A stretch of DNA of 64,000 nt from Amycolatopsis acidicola (GCF_007713735.2 NZ_VMNW02000012.1:62001-126000); one strand, 5' to 3'; shown: positions 8,331 through 17,807, numbered from the stretch's first letter. The notes: generated by a model from the sequence alone, not told the origin. Numbers and translations are program-made.

Positions 8331-9091
8331 GCGTGCGATGGCACGCCGATGGGCCGGTCGGGCACATCCGGCTCGACCGGCCTGAAGCCCGCAACGCGAT
8401 CACCGTCGACCTCGCCCGGCGGCTCACCGAGGCGGTGCTGGAACTGGCCTCCCGCAACGACATCCGGGTGCTCGTGCTCCGCGGCGAAGGCGCAGACTTC
8501 TGCGCGGGCGGCGATGTCGCCGAACTCGCCGCGCTGCACGAAGGCGGCCGCGAGGCGATGGCCCGGCTCTTCGACGAATTCGGCCGGGCACTGCGCGCGA
8601 TCACGTCGGTCCCGGTTCCCGTGGTGGCCGCGGTGCACGGCCACGCCGTCGCGGGCGGGTTCGAACTCATGCAGGCCTGTGACCTCGCGGTGGTGCGCGC
8701 CGACGCGCGGATCGCCGACATCCACAGCAGGTTCGGCCAGGTGCCCGGCGGGGGCAGCACGCAGCGGCTGCCGCGGATCGCCGGCAAACAGCGTGCGCTC
8801 GGCCTGATCCTCACCGGCGACGAAATCACCGGCACCACCGCCGTCGAATGGGGTTTGGCCTACCGTGCGGCGCGACCCGCGGAGTTCGAGTCCACTGTGG
8901 ACACCGTTGTTGAACGCCTGCTCGCGAACCCGCCCGCCGCGATGGCCCACAGCAAACGCCTCGTGCACCGCGCGCTGGACCTTCCCCTGGAGGAAGGGCT
9001 GGCGCTGGAAACCGAAACCGTGCTCGACCACCTGGCCGGTGAAGGCCCCGCGGCCTTCGCCGCCTTCTCCCGACGAAAGGCCACCCCATGA
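8327..9091 (+). CDS. Enoyl-CoA hydratase/isomerase (crotonase) family protein
   Basis: A 254-residue crotonase fold protein. The first oxyanion-hole motif is FCAGGDVAEL near residue 58, and the second is HGHAVAGGFEL near residue 106, followed by GGGSTQRLPR. The stretch that usually carries a catalytic Glu before the GG motif reads ADIHSRFGQVPGGG, so the exact reaction may not be simple hydration. It overlaps both neighbours by four bases (ATGA), which indicates strong coupling in the CoA operon. It probably acts on an unsaturated or cyclic acyl-CoA. Confidence 0.82.
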   Translation: MSVRWHADGPVGHIRLDRPEARNAITVDLARRLTEAVLELASRNDIRVLVLRGEGADFCAGGDVAELAALHEGGREAMARLFDEFGRALRAITSVPVPVVAAVHGHAVAGGFELMQACDLAVVRADARIADIHSRFGQVPGGGSTQRLPRIAGKQRALGLILTGDEITGTTAVEWGLAYRAARPAEFESTVDTVVERLLANPPAAMAHSKRLVHRALDLPLEEGLALETETVLDHLAGEGPAAFAAFSRRKATP

Positions 9092-9891
9092 CCGCCGTCA
9101 TCACCGAAGGCGACGTGCTGCTCGACATCTCCGACGGCATCGCCGACCTGCGGATGAACCGCCCCGAGGCGGCCAACGGAATGTCCGCCGCGTCCCTGCG
9201 GGCGCTGTACGACGCGCTCATGACCTGCCACCGCGAGCCCGGATTGCGGGCGCTGGTGCTCGCGGGTAACGGGAAGCATTTCAGCGCGGGCGGCGACGTC
9301 CGCGACTTCGCCGCCAAGGGCGAGCAGCTGCCCGACTACCTGCGTGAAGTGACGTCGTGGCTCCAGGTCTGCGTGTCGGCGCTGATCCGGCTGCCCGCCC
9401 CGGTGATCGCCAGGGTGCACGGGTTCGCCGCCGGTGGCGGGGGCTTCGGCCTCGTCTGCGCGGCCGACTTCGTCCTCGCCGCCGACACCGCCCGGTTCAA
9501 GTCCGCCGCGGTCCAGGTCGGCATGGCGCCCGACGCGGGGACCTCGGTCACCCTCACCCGGCTCGTCGGCCTCAAGCAGGCGATGCGACTCCTGCTCGCC
9601 AACCCCACGCTCACCGCTGCCGAGGCCCGCGAACTCGGCATCGTCACCGAGGTCGTGCCGGAGTCCGAATTGGACACCCGGGTGCAAGAACTGGCTCTGG
9701 CACTGGCAAACAGCGCGCCGAAGGCCCTCGCCGCTACGAAACGCCTGCTGTGGGACGGCGTCGGGCGCTCGGTCGAGGAGGCCCTGCCCGACGAAGCCCG
9801 CACGGTCGCCGAACTGTCCGGTTCCGCGGACGCCCGCGAAGGGCTCGCCGCCGTCATCGAACGCCGCACGCCGGTGTTCACCGGCCGATGA
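9088..9891 (+). CDS. Enoyl-CoA hydratase/isomerase family protein
   Basis: A 267-residue second crotonase of the operon, with oxyanion motifs FSAGGDVRDF near residue 69 and HGFAAGGGGFGL near residue 111. The segment after them (GMAPDAGTSVTLTRLVG) is typical of the 2-(1,2-epoxy-1,2-dihydrophenyl)acetyl-CoA isomerase / PaaG-like branch. Its ATG overlaps the stop of the preceding crotonase. Together the two could hydrate and isomerise the ring-derived acyl-CoA. Subfamily placement is by eye only. Confidence 0.82.
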   Translation: MTAVITEGDVLLDISDGIADLRMNRPEAANGMSAASLRALYDALMTCHREPGLRALVLAGNGKHFSAGGDVRDFAAKGEQLPDYLREVTSWLQVCVSALIRLPAPVIARVHGFAAGGGGFGLVCAADFVLAADTARFKSAAVQVGMAPDAGTSVTLTRLVGLKQAMRLLLANPTLTAAEARELGIVTEVVPESELDTRVQELALALANSAPKALAATKRLLWDGVGRSVEEALPDEARTVAELSGSADAREGLAAVIERRTPVFTGR

Positions 9892-10619
9892 ACGGGCGCT
9901 TCGGCGGCCGCCGGGCCGTCGTGACCGGCGCGGCCACCGGGATCGGCGCCGCCATCGCGCGCCGCCTCGCCGACGAGGGCGCGCACGTCGTCGTGGCCGA
10001 CATCGACGCGCAGGGAGCAGGCGAGATCGCCCGGGAAATCGGGGGCACGGCAGTAAAACTCGACGTCACCGATCCCGCCGCCGTACACGCGGCCCTGGGT
10101 GGTGAGCCGTTCGACGTCCTGGTCAACAACGCGGGAATCGATGACTGGGGCTGGTTCACCGACGTCACCCCGCAGCGGTGGCGGCGCCTGCTCGCCGTCA
10201 ACGTGGAAGGGACCTTCGCCTGCACACAAGCTGTCCTGCCCGGGATGCAACGCGCCGGGTACGGCCGGATCGTCACGGTGTCCTCGGAGGCTGGGCGCAT
10301 CGGCTCCAAGGGCGACGCGGTGTACGCCGCCGCGAAGGCCGCGGTCATCGGCTTCACGAAATCCATCGCCCGCGAGAACGCCCGCTTCGGCATCACCGCG
10401 AACTGCGTCGCGCCCGGGCCCACGGAAACCCCGATGGTGCAGTCGATCCGGGAGAAGGACGGCAAGGTGCTCGCCGCGATGATCGCGGGCACGCAGCTGA
10501 ACCGGCTGGGCACCACCGGCGAAATCGCCGCCGGGGTGGCGTTCCTGGCCGCCCCCGAAGCCTCCTACGTGACCGCGGAAACCCTCGGGGTGTCCGGCGG
10601 CATGGGCCTCGGCGCCTGA
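9888..10619 (+). CDS. Short-chain dehydrogenase/reductase
   Basis: A 243-residue SDR with the cofactor motif GAATGIG at residues 14-20, NNAG near residue 85 and the catalytic Ser plus YAAAK in the usual positions. The ATG at 9888 overlaps the previous stop. In this operon it would oxidise a hydroxyacyl-CoA or a dihydrodiol. An Asp about 18 residues beyond the glycine motif (VVADID) favours NAD over NADP. The substrate is inferred from neighbours only. Confidence 0.87.
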   Translation: MNGRFGGRRAVVTGAATGIGAAIARRLADEGAHVVVADIDAQGAGEIAREIGGTAVKLDVTDPAAVHAALGGEPFDVLVNNAGIDDWGWFTDVTPQRWRRLLAVNVEGTFACTQAVLPGMQRAGYGRIVTVSSEAGRIGSKGDAVYAAAKAAVIGFTKSIARENARFGITANCVAPGPTETPMVQSIREKDGKVLAAMIAGTQLNRLGTTGEIAAGVAFLAAPEASYVTAETLGVSGGMGLGA

Positions 10620-10644
10620 ATTCCCCGCAGAGAGGGAGAAAACC

Positions 10645-11814
10645 GTGGAAGAAGCCGTCATCGTGGACGCCGTGCGCACGCCGGTCGGCAAGGGCAAACC
10701 CGGCGGAGCGCTCGCCCGAGTCCATCCCGTCGATCTGCTCGCGGGCACCCTGCGCGCCCTGATCGACCGGACGGGACTGGACCCCGCGCTGATCGACGAC
10801 GTCATCGCGGGCTGTGTGCAGCAGGTGGGGGACCAGTCCGGCAACCTCGCGCACACCGCCGCGCTCGCCGCCGGGTTCCCGGAAACCGTGCCCGGCACGA
10901 CGATCAACCGCCAGTGCGGATCGAGCCAGCAAGCGGCGGCGTTCGCCGCGCAAGGCGTCCTGGCCGGCGCGTACGACGTCGTGATCGCCGCCGGGGTCGA
11001 GTCGATGAGCACGATCCCGCTGGGCAGCGCACGCCCGCCGGGCCAGGGCGAACGCCTGGCGCGACGGTACCCGGAAGGCCTTGTCCACCAAGGTGTTTCG
11101 GCCGAACTCGTGGCCCGGCACTGGAAACTCGATCGCGAGATCCTGGACGCCTACAGCGCGGAGTCCCATCGGCGCGCCGCGGCCGCCTGGGCCGCGGGAG
11201 AGTTCGACGCCGAGGTCGTGACGGTGCCCGAAGCGCCGGCGCTCGCGGTGGACGAAACCCTGCGCCCTGGCACCACCGCCGGGGCGCTGGGCAGCCTGCG
11301 GCCGTCGTTCCGCACGACACAGTCGGCGGCCCGGTTTCCGGACGTGGACTGGAAAATCACCCCGGGCAACTCGTCCCCGCTCACCGACGGCGCCTCCGCC
11401 GTGCTCATCACCAGCGAACGCAAGGCGCTCGAACTCGGGTTCCGGCCGCGAGCGCGGTTCCACGGCTTCTCCGTCGTCGGCGACGATCCGCTGCTCATGC
11501 TCACCGGACCCATCCCCGCCACCCGGCGGGTACTGGACCGCACCGGACTATCCATTGAGGACATCGACGCCTACGAGGTCAACGAAGCCTTCGCGCCCGT
11601 ACCCCTGGCCTGGCAACACGAACTCGGCGCCGATCCCGCCCGGCTCAACGTGCGGGGCGGCGCGATCGCGCTCGGGCACGCGCTCGGCTCGTCCGGCACC
11701 CGGCTGCTGACCACGCTGCTGGGCGTGCTGGAGGGCACGGGCGGCCGGTACGGGCTGCAGACCATGTGTGAGGCCGGGGGCATGGCCAACGCCACGATCC
11801 TCGAACGGCTCTGA
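10645..11814 (+). CDS. Thiolase (acetyl-CoA acyltransferase)
   Basis: A 389-residue thiolase of normal length. The nucleophilic Cys91 sits in NRQCGSS, His345 in GGAIALGHALG, and the second catalytic Cys375 in MCEAGG, so it is fully equipped for cleavage. It starts at GTG 10645 after an AGAGGGAG site. It would carry out the last step of the beta-oxidation module, releasing acetyl-CoA. Confidence 0.92.
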   Translation: MEEAVIVDAVRTPVGKGKPGGALARVHPVDLLAGTLRALIDRTGLDPALIDDVIAGCVQQVGDQSGNLAHTAALAAGFPETVPGTTINRQCGSSQQAAAFAAQGVLAGAYDVVIAAGVESMSTIPLGSARPPGQGERLARRYPEGLVHQGVSAELVARHWKLDREILDAYSAESHRRAAAAWAAGEFDAEVVTVPEAPALAVDETLRPGTTAGALGSLRPSFRTTQSAARFPDVDWKITPGNSSPLTDGASAVLITSERKALELGFRPRARFHGFSVVGDDPLLMLTGPIPATRRVLDRTGLSIEDIDAYEVNEAFAPVPLAWQHELGADPARLNVRGGAIALGHALGSSGTRLLTTLLGVLEGTGGRYGLQTMCEAGGMANATILERL

Positions 11815-11856
11815 ACCGGAGCCCCGGAAAAACCCATCCAGTAAAGGAGTTTCGAC

Positions 11857-12630
11857 ATGCCACCCGTACCCAGCACGATGGTCTTCGCCGAACCCCGTGT
11901 CTTCGATTCGGTCGAGGAGGAACGCCTCGACCGTAAACAACGCCTCGCCGTGGCGCTGCGGGCTTTCGCCCGGTACGGCTTCGACATGGGCGTGGCCGGG
12001 CACATCACCGCCCGCGACCCCGAATACCCCGACCGATTCTGGGTGAACCCCTTCGGCCTGCATTTCGGCGCGATGCGTGCCTCCGACCTGATCCTCGTCG
12101 ACCACCAGGGAAAAGTGGTGGAGGGACAGGGAATCCTCAACACGGCGGCGTTCCGCATCCACTCCGAGGTGCACGCCGCGCGGCCCGACGTGGTCGCCGC
12201 GGCCCACGCGCACAGCCTGTACGGATCGGCCTGGTCGGCCATGGGCAGGCCGATCCAGCCGCTCACCAACGAAGGCTGCATGTTCTTCGAAGACCACGTT
12301 CTGCACGACGACCACACGGGCGTGACGCTCGAAGACCTCAAGGCCAAGGCCATCGCCCAGGATCTCGGGTCGCATCGCGCCGTGGTGCTGCGCAACCACG
12401 GAGTCGTCACCGTCGGGCAGACGGTCGACGAGGCGGCCTGGTGGTTCATCGCCTTCGAACACAGCGCGCACGTGCAGTTCCTCGCCGAGTCGGCGGGGCG
12501 GGCGCGCCCGGCCGAGCCCGAAGACGCCAGGGTCGTGCGCGACACCATGGGCACCCCGCGCGCCGCCTGGTTCAGCTTCCAGCCCCTGTTCCAGCAGATC
12601 GTCACCGAGCAGCCCGACGTCCTCGACTGA
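11857..12630 (+). CDS. Class II aldolase/adducin family protein
   Basis: A 257-residue protein with the class II aldolase fold. Candidate metal-binding histidines are in AAAHAHSLYGSAW near residue 107 and RNHGVVTVG near residue 178. Many members linked to catabolic operons are annotated only as aldolase/adducin proteins. It follows the thiolase with a good AAAGGAG site. Its role in the pathway is not evident; retro-aldol cleavage or decarboxylation of an intermediate is possible. Confidence 0.8.
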   Translation: MPPVPSTMVFAEPRVFDSVEEERLDRKQRLAVALRAFARYGFDMGVAGHITARDPEYPDRFWVNPFGLHFGAMRASDLILVDHQGKVVEGQGILNTAAFRIHSEVHAARPDVVAAAHAHSLYGSAWSAMGRPIQPLTNEGCMFFEDHVLHDDHTGVTLEDLKAKAIAQDLGSHRAVVLRNHGVVTVGQTVDEAAWWFIAFEHSAHVQFLAESAGRARPAEPEDARVVRDTMGTPRAAWFSFQPLFQQIVTEQPDVLD

Positions 12631-12667
12631 CCCGCAGAACCCTTTCCCCAGGCACAAAGGAGTGCCC

Positions 12668-13981
12668 ATGCCCGCCACCACCGTCCCCACCACGACGACC
12701 ACCACCGACCTGCGCCGGGTCGCGCTGGCCAGCCTGATCGGCACCACCGTGGAGTGGTACGACTTCCTGGTCTACGCTGCCGCCGCCGGGCTCGTGTTCA
12801 CCACCCAGTTCTTTCCCGGTCTCGAACCCGCTTCGGCGCTGCTCGCGTCGTTCGCGACCATCGGCGTCAGCTTCCTCGCCCGGCCACTCGGCGGGATCCT
12901 CGCCGGCCATCTCGGTGACCGGATCGGCCGCCGGGCCATGCTCGTCGGCACGCTGGTCCTGATGGGCGGCTCCACCACCGCGATCGGGCTGCTGCCCGGC
13001 TACGCCACGATCGGCGTCGCGGCTCCGGTGCTGCTCGTCGTTCTCCGTTTCCTGCAAGGCATTTCGGCGGGCGGGGAGTGGGGTGGGGCCGCGCTGCTGG
13101 CGGTCGAACACGCGCCGCCAGGCCGCCGTGGCGTGTTCGGTTCGTTCCCGCAGCTGGGCGGCCCGTTCGGGCTGGTGCTGGCGAACCTGGCGCTGCTGAC
13201 GGTGTCGGCGAGCACGAGCAAGGAGCAGTTCCTCGCGTGGGGCTGGCGGATCCCGTTCCTGTTCAGCGTCGTGCTGATCGGCGCCGGGATGGTGATCCGC
13301 GCGAAAGTGGCCGAAAGCCCGGTGTTCGCGGAACTGCGCGCGCGGCGTGCCCGGCGTGGTGCCCCGCTCGCGGAGCTCGTGCGCAAACACCCGCGGGAAG
13401 TCCTTGTCGCGACGGCATTGTTCGTCGGCGTGAACCTGTGCGGGTATCTGCTGATCGCGTTCATCGGCTCGTACGGCACGCAGAAGCTGCACGCGAGCAG
13501 CTCCACCATGCTGGTGGTGGGGGTGACGGGCGCGCTGGAATGGGCATTGTGGACAGTGCTCGGCGCGCGCTGGTCGGATCGCTTCGGCCGGCGCCCGCTG
13601 TACCTCGTGAGCACGATCGCCCTCGCGGCCTGGGCCTTCCCGATGTTCCTGCTGCTCGACACCGGGACGACGGCCGGGATGCTGATCGCCGTGTCCGGTC
13701 TCGCGTTCGGGCTCGGCACGGGGTACGGCCCGCAAGCCGCGGCGTACGCGGAACTGTTCCCGGCCGCCGTCCGGTACAGCGGTGCTTCGCTGGCCTACTC
13801 GCTCGGCGCCGTGCTCGGCGGCGGGTTCGCCCCGCTGGCCGCGGCGTGGTTGCTGGCGCGCACGGGGTCCTCGATGGCGGTGTCGGCCTACATGGTGGCC
13901 GGCTGCGTGGTCACGTTCGCCGGGATTCTCGCCTGGCGGGAGCGGCCCGCCGCCGAACGCGAAGCCTCCGTCGGGCGCTGA
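12668..13981 (+). CDS. MHS-family MFS transporter
   Basis: A 437-residue, twelve-segment transporter. It has the metabolite:H+ symporter signature EWYDFLVYAAAA near residue 25 and the loop motif GHLGDRIGRR near residue 83. ATG 12668 is used because GGAG precedes it by five bases; the GTG at 12662 overlaps that site. It is the last structural gene of the CoA operon and probably imports the acid that the operon degrades. Confidence 0.87.
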   Translation: MPATTVPTTTTTTDLRRVALASLIGTTVEWYDFLVYAAAAGLVFTTQFFPGLEPASALLASFATIGVSFLARPLGGILAGHLGDRIGRRAMLVGTLVLMGGSTTAIGLLPGYATIGVAAPVLLVVLRFLQGISAGGEWGGAALLAVEHAPPGRRGVFGSFPQLGGPFGLVLANLALLTVSASTSKEQFLAWGWRIPFLFSVVLIGAGMVIRAKVAESPVFAELRARRARRGAPLAELVRKHPREVLVATALFVGVNLCGYLLIAFIGSYGTQKLHASSSTMLVVGVTGALEWALWTVLGARWSDRFGRRPLYLVSTIALAAWAFPMFLLLDTGTTAGMLIAVSGLAFGLGTGYGPQAAAYAELFPAAVRYSGASLAYSLGAVLGGGFAPLAAAWLLARTGSSMAVSAYMVAGCVVTFAGILAWRERPAAEREASVGR

Positions 13982-13985
13982 ACCG

Positions 13986-13999
13986 ACCGTTCATTCGGG
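13986..13999. promoter_or_regulatory. Operator-like site matching the 6819/6910 repeats
   Basis: ACCGTTCATTCGGG differs at two of fourteen positions from the reverse complement of site 1 (ACCGATCATTCGGT). It lies 73 bp before the TetR start at 14072. This placement suggests autoregulation and a small regulon with the two sites in the 6776-6956 intergenic region. Confidence 0.55.
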
Positions 14000-14071
14000 G
14001 CGGCGTCCGGACCGGTCAGGAGGGTGACTATCGTCGGAAGCCGGGACCGGTCGTTCGTCGGAGGAGGCGGT

Positions 14072-14662
14072 GTGGCACGCATCAGCAACTCGGTCCGCGA
14101 GCCGTTCCACCTCGACGCGATCGTCGACCGCGCGGTCGAGGTGTTCCTCGAGCGCGGGTACGACGGTACCTCGATGGGCGACCTGTCCAAGGCCATCGGC
14201 ATCACCAAATCGAGCTTCTACCACCATGTCCGGTCGAAGGAAGAGCTGTTCGAGTTCGGCGTGAACCGGGCGCTCGACGCGCTGCTGGGCGTGCTCAAGG
14301 AGCCGGAGAGCCAGGAGGGCGCGGCGGTCGACCGGGTGCGCCACATCATCCGGCGGCTCGTCGTCATCATCACCGAACGGCTGCCCGAGGTGGCCCTGCT
14401 CGTCCGCGCGCACGGCAACAGCCCGGTCGAGGAACGCGCGCTGCGCCGCCGGAAGCAGTTCGACAAGGCGATGACGGCGCTGGTCCAGCAGGCGGCGGAC
14501 GAAGGCGGGCTCCGGCCGGCGATGGAGCCCGCCCTGTTCAGCAGGCTCGCGCTCGGCGCGGCGGTCTCCGTGGTCGAGTGGTACCGCCCCAGCGGCCGCC
14601 TCAAGCCTGCCGAACTCGTCGACGCCGTCGAGCGGCTGATCTTCGAGTCCCCGCTCGCGTAA
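14072..14662 (+). CDS. TetR family transcriptional regulator
   Basis: A 196-residue repressor. Residues about 12-58 hold the helix-turn-helix, with recognition helix KAIGITKSSFYHHVRSKEELF. The rest is the ligand domain, with similarity in pattern to acyl-CoA-responsive TetR proteins. GTG 14072 is preferred to an upstream GTG at 14024 because a strong GGAGGAGG site lies just before it. It closes the catabolic operon and shares an operator-like motif with the divergent promoters at 6819-6923. The likely ligand is a CoA thioester or pathway acid, by inference. Confidence 0.87.
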   Translation: MARISNSVREPFHLDAIVDRAVEVFLERGYDGTSMGDLSKAIGITKSSFYHHVRSKEELFEFGVNRALDALLGVLKEPESQEGAAVDRVRHIIRRLVVIITERLPEVALLVRAHGNSPVEERALRRRKQFDKAMTALVQQAADEGGLRPAMEPALFSRLALGAAVSVVEWYRPSGRLKPAELVDAVERLIFESPLA

Positions 14663-14673
14663 TCCCCGGCGGC

Positions 14674-15093
14674 TCAGGGGAGGCACATCCCGCTCGGTAC
14701 CGACTGTGCTTCCTCGGCGTCGAGGTCTTCGGCGATGACTCCCAGCAGGTTCGGCAGGCCGGTCACGTAGTCCAGCACGGAAGCGTGGATCCCCGGCACA
14801 GCACGGAGTTCGTGCCCCGCGCGCCGGCTCGTGGCACGGGCGAGGCGCGCCATCGCGGCCGCCATGCTGTAGCCGGGGCCGGCCTCGGTGCCCGGGTGCG
14901 GCGCCGGAACCTCCACGACGAGTTCGCGCCCCTTGCGGACGGCGTCGGCGATCGTCAAGAGGGTTTCGCGGACGGCGACGACGGTCGCGCGCAGCGAGCC
15001 GGTCGGTTCGCCGGTCGCGAGGCAGGCGTCGGTGCAGGCGATCACTTCTTCGATCGCGTCGGCGGCTCGTTCACGCAGCAGGTTATCCGTCAT
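14674..15093 (-). CDS. Protein of unknown function, coupled to a FadR-type regulator
   Basis: A 139-residue protein with no domain I recognise, and no signal peptide or membrane helix. It looks mostly helical, with an Ala/Arg-rich centre. Its ATG overlaps the end of the upstream FadR-type regulator gene by eleven bases, so it is co-translated with that regulator. It is convergent with the TetR gene. A role with the 2-hydroxyisobutyrate genes is possible from position alone. Confidence 0.65.
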   Translation of the reverse strand: MTDNLLRERAADAIEEVIACTDACLATGEPTGSLRATVVAVRETLLTIADAVRKGRELVVEVPAPHPGTEAGPGYSMAAAMARLARATSRRAGHELRAVPGIHASVLDYVTGLPNLLGVIAEDLDAEEAQSVPSGMCLP

Positions 15094-15808
15094 GCCGCCC
15101 TTCTTTCCTCGCGTAGAAGCGTTCGACGTGCCGGGAAACGAAGTTCGACGCCTTCGCGCCGCGGCCCGAGTCGACGAGACGCAGCAGGTGCTCGTGCTCG
15201 TCGGCCAGCCTCGTGGCCGTCGACTCCCAGTCGTGGTCCTCGTCGAAGGCCTGTTCCATCTCGTCGTGGATGGACCCGGCCAGCCCGTCCAGCAGCGATT
15301 CCCGGAGCCCGCCTGCGGTCTGCGCCATCCGAAGGTGGAAGGCGACGTCGAGGCGGCAGAACTCGGCCGGGGTGACCGAACGTTTGCGCATCCGCAGGAC
15401 CAGCCCGCGCAGCGCCCGGATGTCGGAGTTCCGCGCCGAGTCCGCCGCGGCGGCCACGGACGTCTGCTCGACCGCGATCCGGACGCCGAGGAAATCCCGT
15501 TTACCCGGCTGGTTCTCGCTTTTCAGCACGAGCCCGAGGAACCGGCTGATCTCCCCGGAACCCGTGCGCCGCAACGTTTTCGCGCCGGTGCGGGAATCGG
15601 CGACGATACCGGCGGCGCCGAGCGCGTCGAGGGTGCGCCGGGCGCTCTGGCGGCTGATCCGCAGCGAGTCGGCCAGTTCGGTTTCGGTGGGCGCTCGGTC
15701 TCCCGGGCGCGGATCGTGCTGGAGGATCAGTTCCGCGGCTGCCGCGAACGTGTCGTGCGGCGAAGCGATCTTGCGAAGACCCATGGTGTCGCCAGGCGGC
15801 TTCGGCAT
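15083..15808 (-). CDS. FadR-subfamily GntR transcriptional regulator
   Basis: A 241-residue regulator. An N-terminal winged helix (about residues 15-75, with SRQSARRTLDALGAAGIV) is followed by an all-helical FCD ligand domain with the conserved Asp/His metal residues (CRLDVAFHLRMA; later ADEHEHLL). ATG 15808 has GAAGGGG at good spacing; a GTG two codons upstream is possible. It is divergent from the mutase operon and the shared region carries two FadR-like GGTC-T-GACC boxes. It probably controls the mutase operon in response to an acyl-CoA or organic acid. Confidence 0.85.
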   Translation of the reverse strand: MPKPPGDTMGLRKIASPHDTFAAAAELILQHDPRPGDRAPTETELADSLRISRQSARRTLDALGAAGIVADSRTGAKTLRRTGSGEISRFLGLVLKSENQPGKRDFLGVRIAVEQTSVAAAADSARNSDIRALRGLVLRMRKRSVTPAEFCRLDVAFHLRMAQTAGGLRESLLDGLAGSIHDEMEQAFDEDHDWESTATRLADEHEHLLRLVDSGRGAKASNFVSRHVERFYARKEGRHDG

Positions 15809-15864
15809 GGTCACCCCTTCGCGTCGGTGCGGGCGGGCTCGTCCGAGACGCTAGCAAATCATGT

Positions 15865-15873
15865 GGTCTGACC
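15865..15873. promoter_or_regulatory. FadR-like box GGTC-T-GACC (upstream copy)
   Basis: A perfect odd-centre palindrome matching the core of the E. coli FadR operator (TGGTCNGACCA). It is placed nearer the divergent FadR-type gene at 15808. The same nine bases recur at 15920-15928 and 22129-22137. Confidence 0.65.
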
Positions 15874-15892
15874 GCGATAGCTGTCTTACCCC

Positions 15893-15928
15893 TTGTGTGA
15901 TCCGACTTACGGAGTTTATGGTCTGACC
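15893..15928 (+). promoter_or_regulatory. Promoter of the mutase operon with overlapping FadR-like box
   Basis: TTGTGT (15893-15898) and TATGGT (15917-15922) are separated by 18 bp. A second GGTC-T-GACC palindrome (15920-15928) overlaps the -10 element. A regulator bound there would block RNA polymerase. The transcription start would fall near 15929, leaving a leader of about 28 bases before the GTG at 15957. Confidence 0.55.
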
Positions 15929-15956
15929 TCAGCATGGACAGACCGAGGGAGGTTCG

Positions 15957-16376
<420 letters not shown>

Positions 16377-16394
16377 CCCGGGAGGGAGACCGTC

Positions 16395-17807
16395 ATGGAG
16401 CAGTGGACCTGGCCGCCGCGGTACGACGAGGGCTACCGCCCGGCCGACGACCAGCGCTACTGGTTCCCGCGCCGGGAGACCATGCCCGCCGAACAGCGCG
16501 ACGAGAAGATCCTCGAACGCATCCGGGAAGTCATGGCCTACGCGTGGGAGCATTCGCCGTTCTACCGGCGTAAATGGGACGACGCGGGGATCCACCCGTC
16601 GTCGATCCGCTCGCTCGAGGACTTCGGCAAGGTTCCCGTGGTGCGCAAGGAAGAACTGCGCGCGGACCAGGCCGAGCACGAGCCGTTCGGCAGCTACCTG
16701 TGCGTGCCCGGTGCCGAGGTCAAGCACGTGAACGGAACCTCGGGCACCACGGGGCGGCCGACCGCGTTCGGGATCAGCGAACGGGACTGGCGCAGCGTCG
16801 CCAACGCGCACGCCCGTGTGATGTGGGCGATGGGAATCCGGCCGCGCGACACCGTGCTCGTGGCGTCCCCGCTGAGCCTCTACTGGGGTTCCTGGGGTGC
16901 CTACATCGGCGGCGAACGGCTGGGCGCGCGGGTTTTCCCGTTCGGCGCCGGGCAGAACGGGCAGACCAAACGGACCCTGTCGTGGATGCGGCAGATGGGC
17001 GTTTCCGTCCTGTACAGTACGCCGTCCTACGCGCTGCACCTCGCCGAAACCGCGCGCTCGGAGGGAATCGACCCGGCTTCGCTCGGCCTGACCCGGATGT
17101 TCTTCTCCGGCGAGCCCGGCGCGAGCGTGCCGTCGGTGCGGGCGATGCTCGAATCGAAGTTCGGCGCGAAGGTGTACGACTCGGGCAGCATGGCCGAGGT
17201 CAGCCCGTGGATGCACCTGGGCGCCGGCCAGGACGAGCCGGGCGTGTTCGCCTGGCAGGACCTCGTCTACACCGAGGTCTGCGACCCCGGCACGCTCACG
17301 CCTCTTCCTTACGGGGCAGAGGGAACGCCGGTCTACACGACGCTGGAGCGCACGAGCCAGCCGATGATCCGGTTGCTGTCCAACGACCTCACGCGCTGGG
17401 AGGCGCCGGACGCCGCCCGCGGCCGCACGTATCCCTTCCTGCCCAAGGGAATCTACGGCCGCATCGACGACATGTTCACCGTCCGGGGCGAGAACATCTA
17501 CCCCAGCGCGATCGACGACGTCGTGATGGCCGACGCCGACTACGGCGGCGAGCACCGCATCGTCATCACTCGCGACGCGGCGATGGACACCCTCGCCGTG
17601 CAGGTCGAGCACCGCGCCGGCCTCGCGTCGGCCGACCACCCGGGGTGGACCGAACGGCTGTCCGCGCGGCTCCGGTCCGTGCTGGGCGTCGGCGCCGACG
17701 TCGTCGCGATGCCGCCGAACACCTTCGACCGCACGGATTTCAAGGCCCGCCGGGTGATCGACGACCGCGCGCTGCTGCGCGAGATCCAGGGCGGTGGCCC
17801 GCGATGA
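16395..17807 (+). CDS. AMP-forming acyl-CoA ligase, probable 2-hydroxyisobutyryl-CoA ligase
   Basis: A 470-residue ANL-family ligase of the PaaK-like type, with the phosphate loop NGTSGTTGRPTAF near residue 114 and a C-terminal FTVRGENIYPSAIDD segment. It lies between the small mutase subunit and the chaperone and overlaps the chaperone start by four bases. Known 2-hydroxyisobutyrate operons encode a ligase of this kind that makes the CoA ester used by the mutase. The substrate is therefore inferred from the operon, with good support from the mutase active site. Confidence 0.82.
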   Translation: MEQWTWPPRYDEGYRPADDQRYWFPRRETMPAEQRDEKILERIREVMAYAWEHSPFYRRKWDDAGIHPSSIRSLEDFGKVPVVRKEELRADQAEHEPFGSYLCVPGAEVKHVNGTSGTTGRPTAFGISERDWRSVANAHARVMWAMGIRPRDTVLVASPLSLYWGSWGAYIGGERLGARVFPFGAGQNGQTKRTLSWMRQMGVSVLYSTPSYALHLAETARSEGIDPASLGLTRMFFSGEPGASVPSVRAMLESKFGAKVYDSGSMAEVSPWMHLGAGQDEPGVFAWQDLVYTEVCDPGTLTPLPYGAEGTPVYTTLERTSQPMIRLLSNDLTRWEAPDAARGRTYPFLPKGIYGRIDDMFTVRGENIYPSAIDDVVMADADYGGEHRIVITRDAAMDTLAVQVEHRAGLASADHPGWTERLSARLRSVLGVGADVVAMPPNTFDRTDFKARRVIDDRALLREIQGGGPR

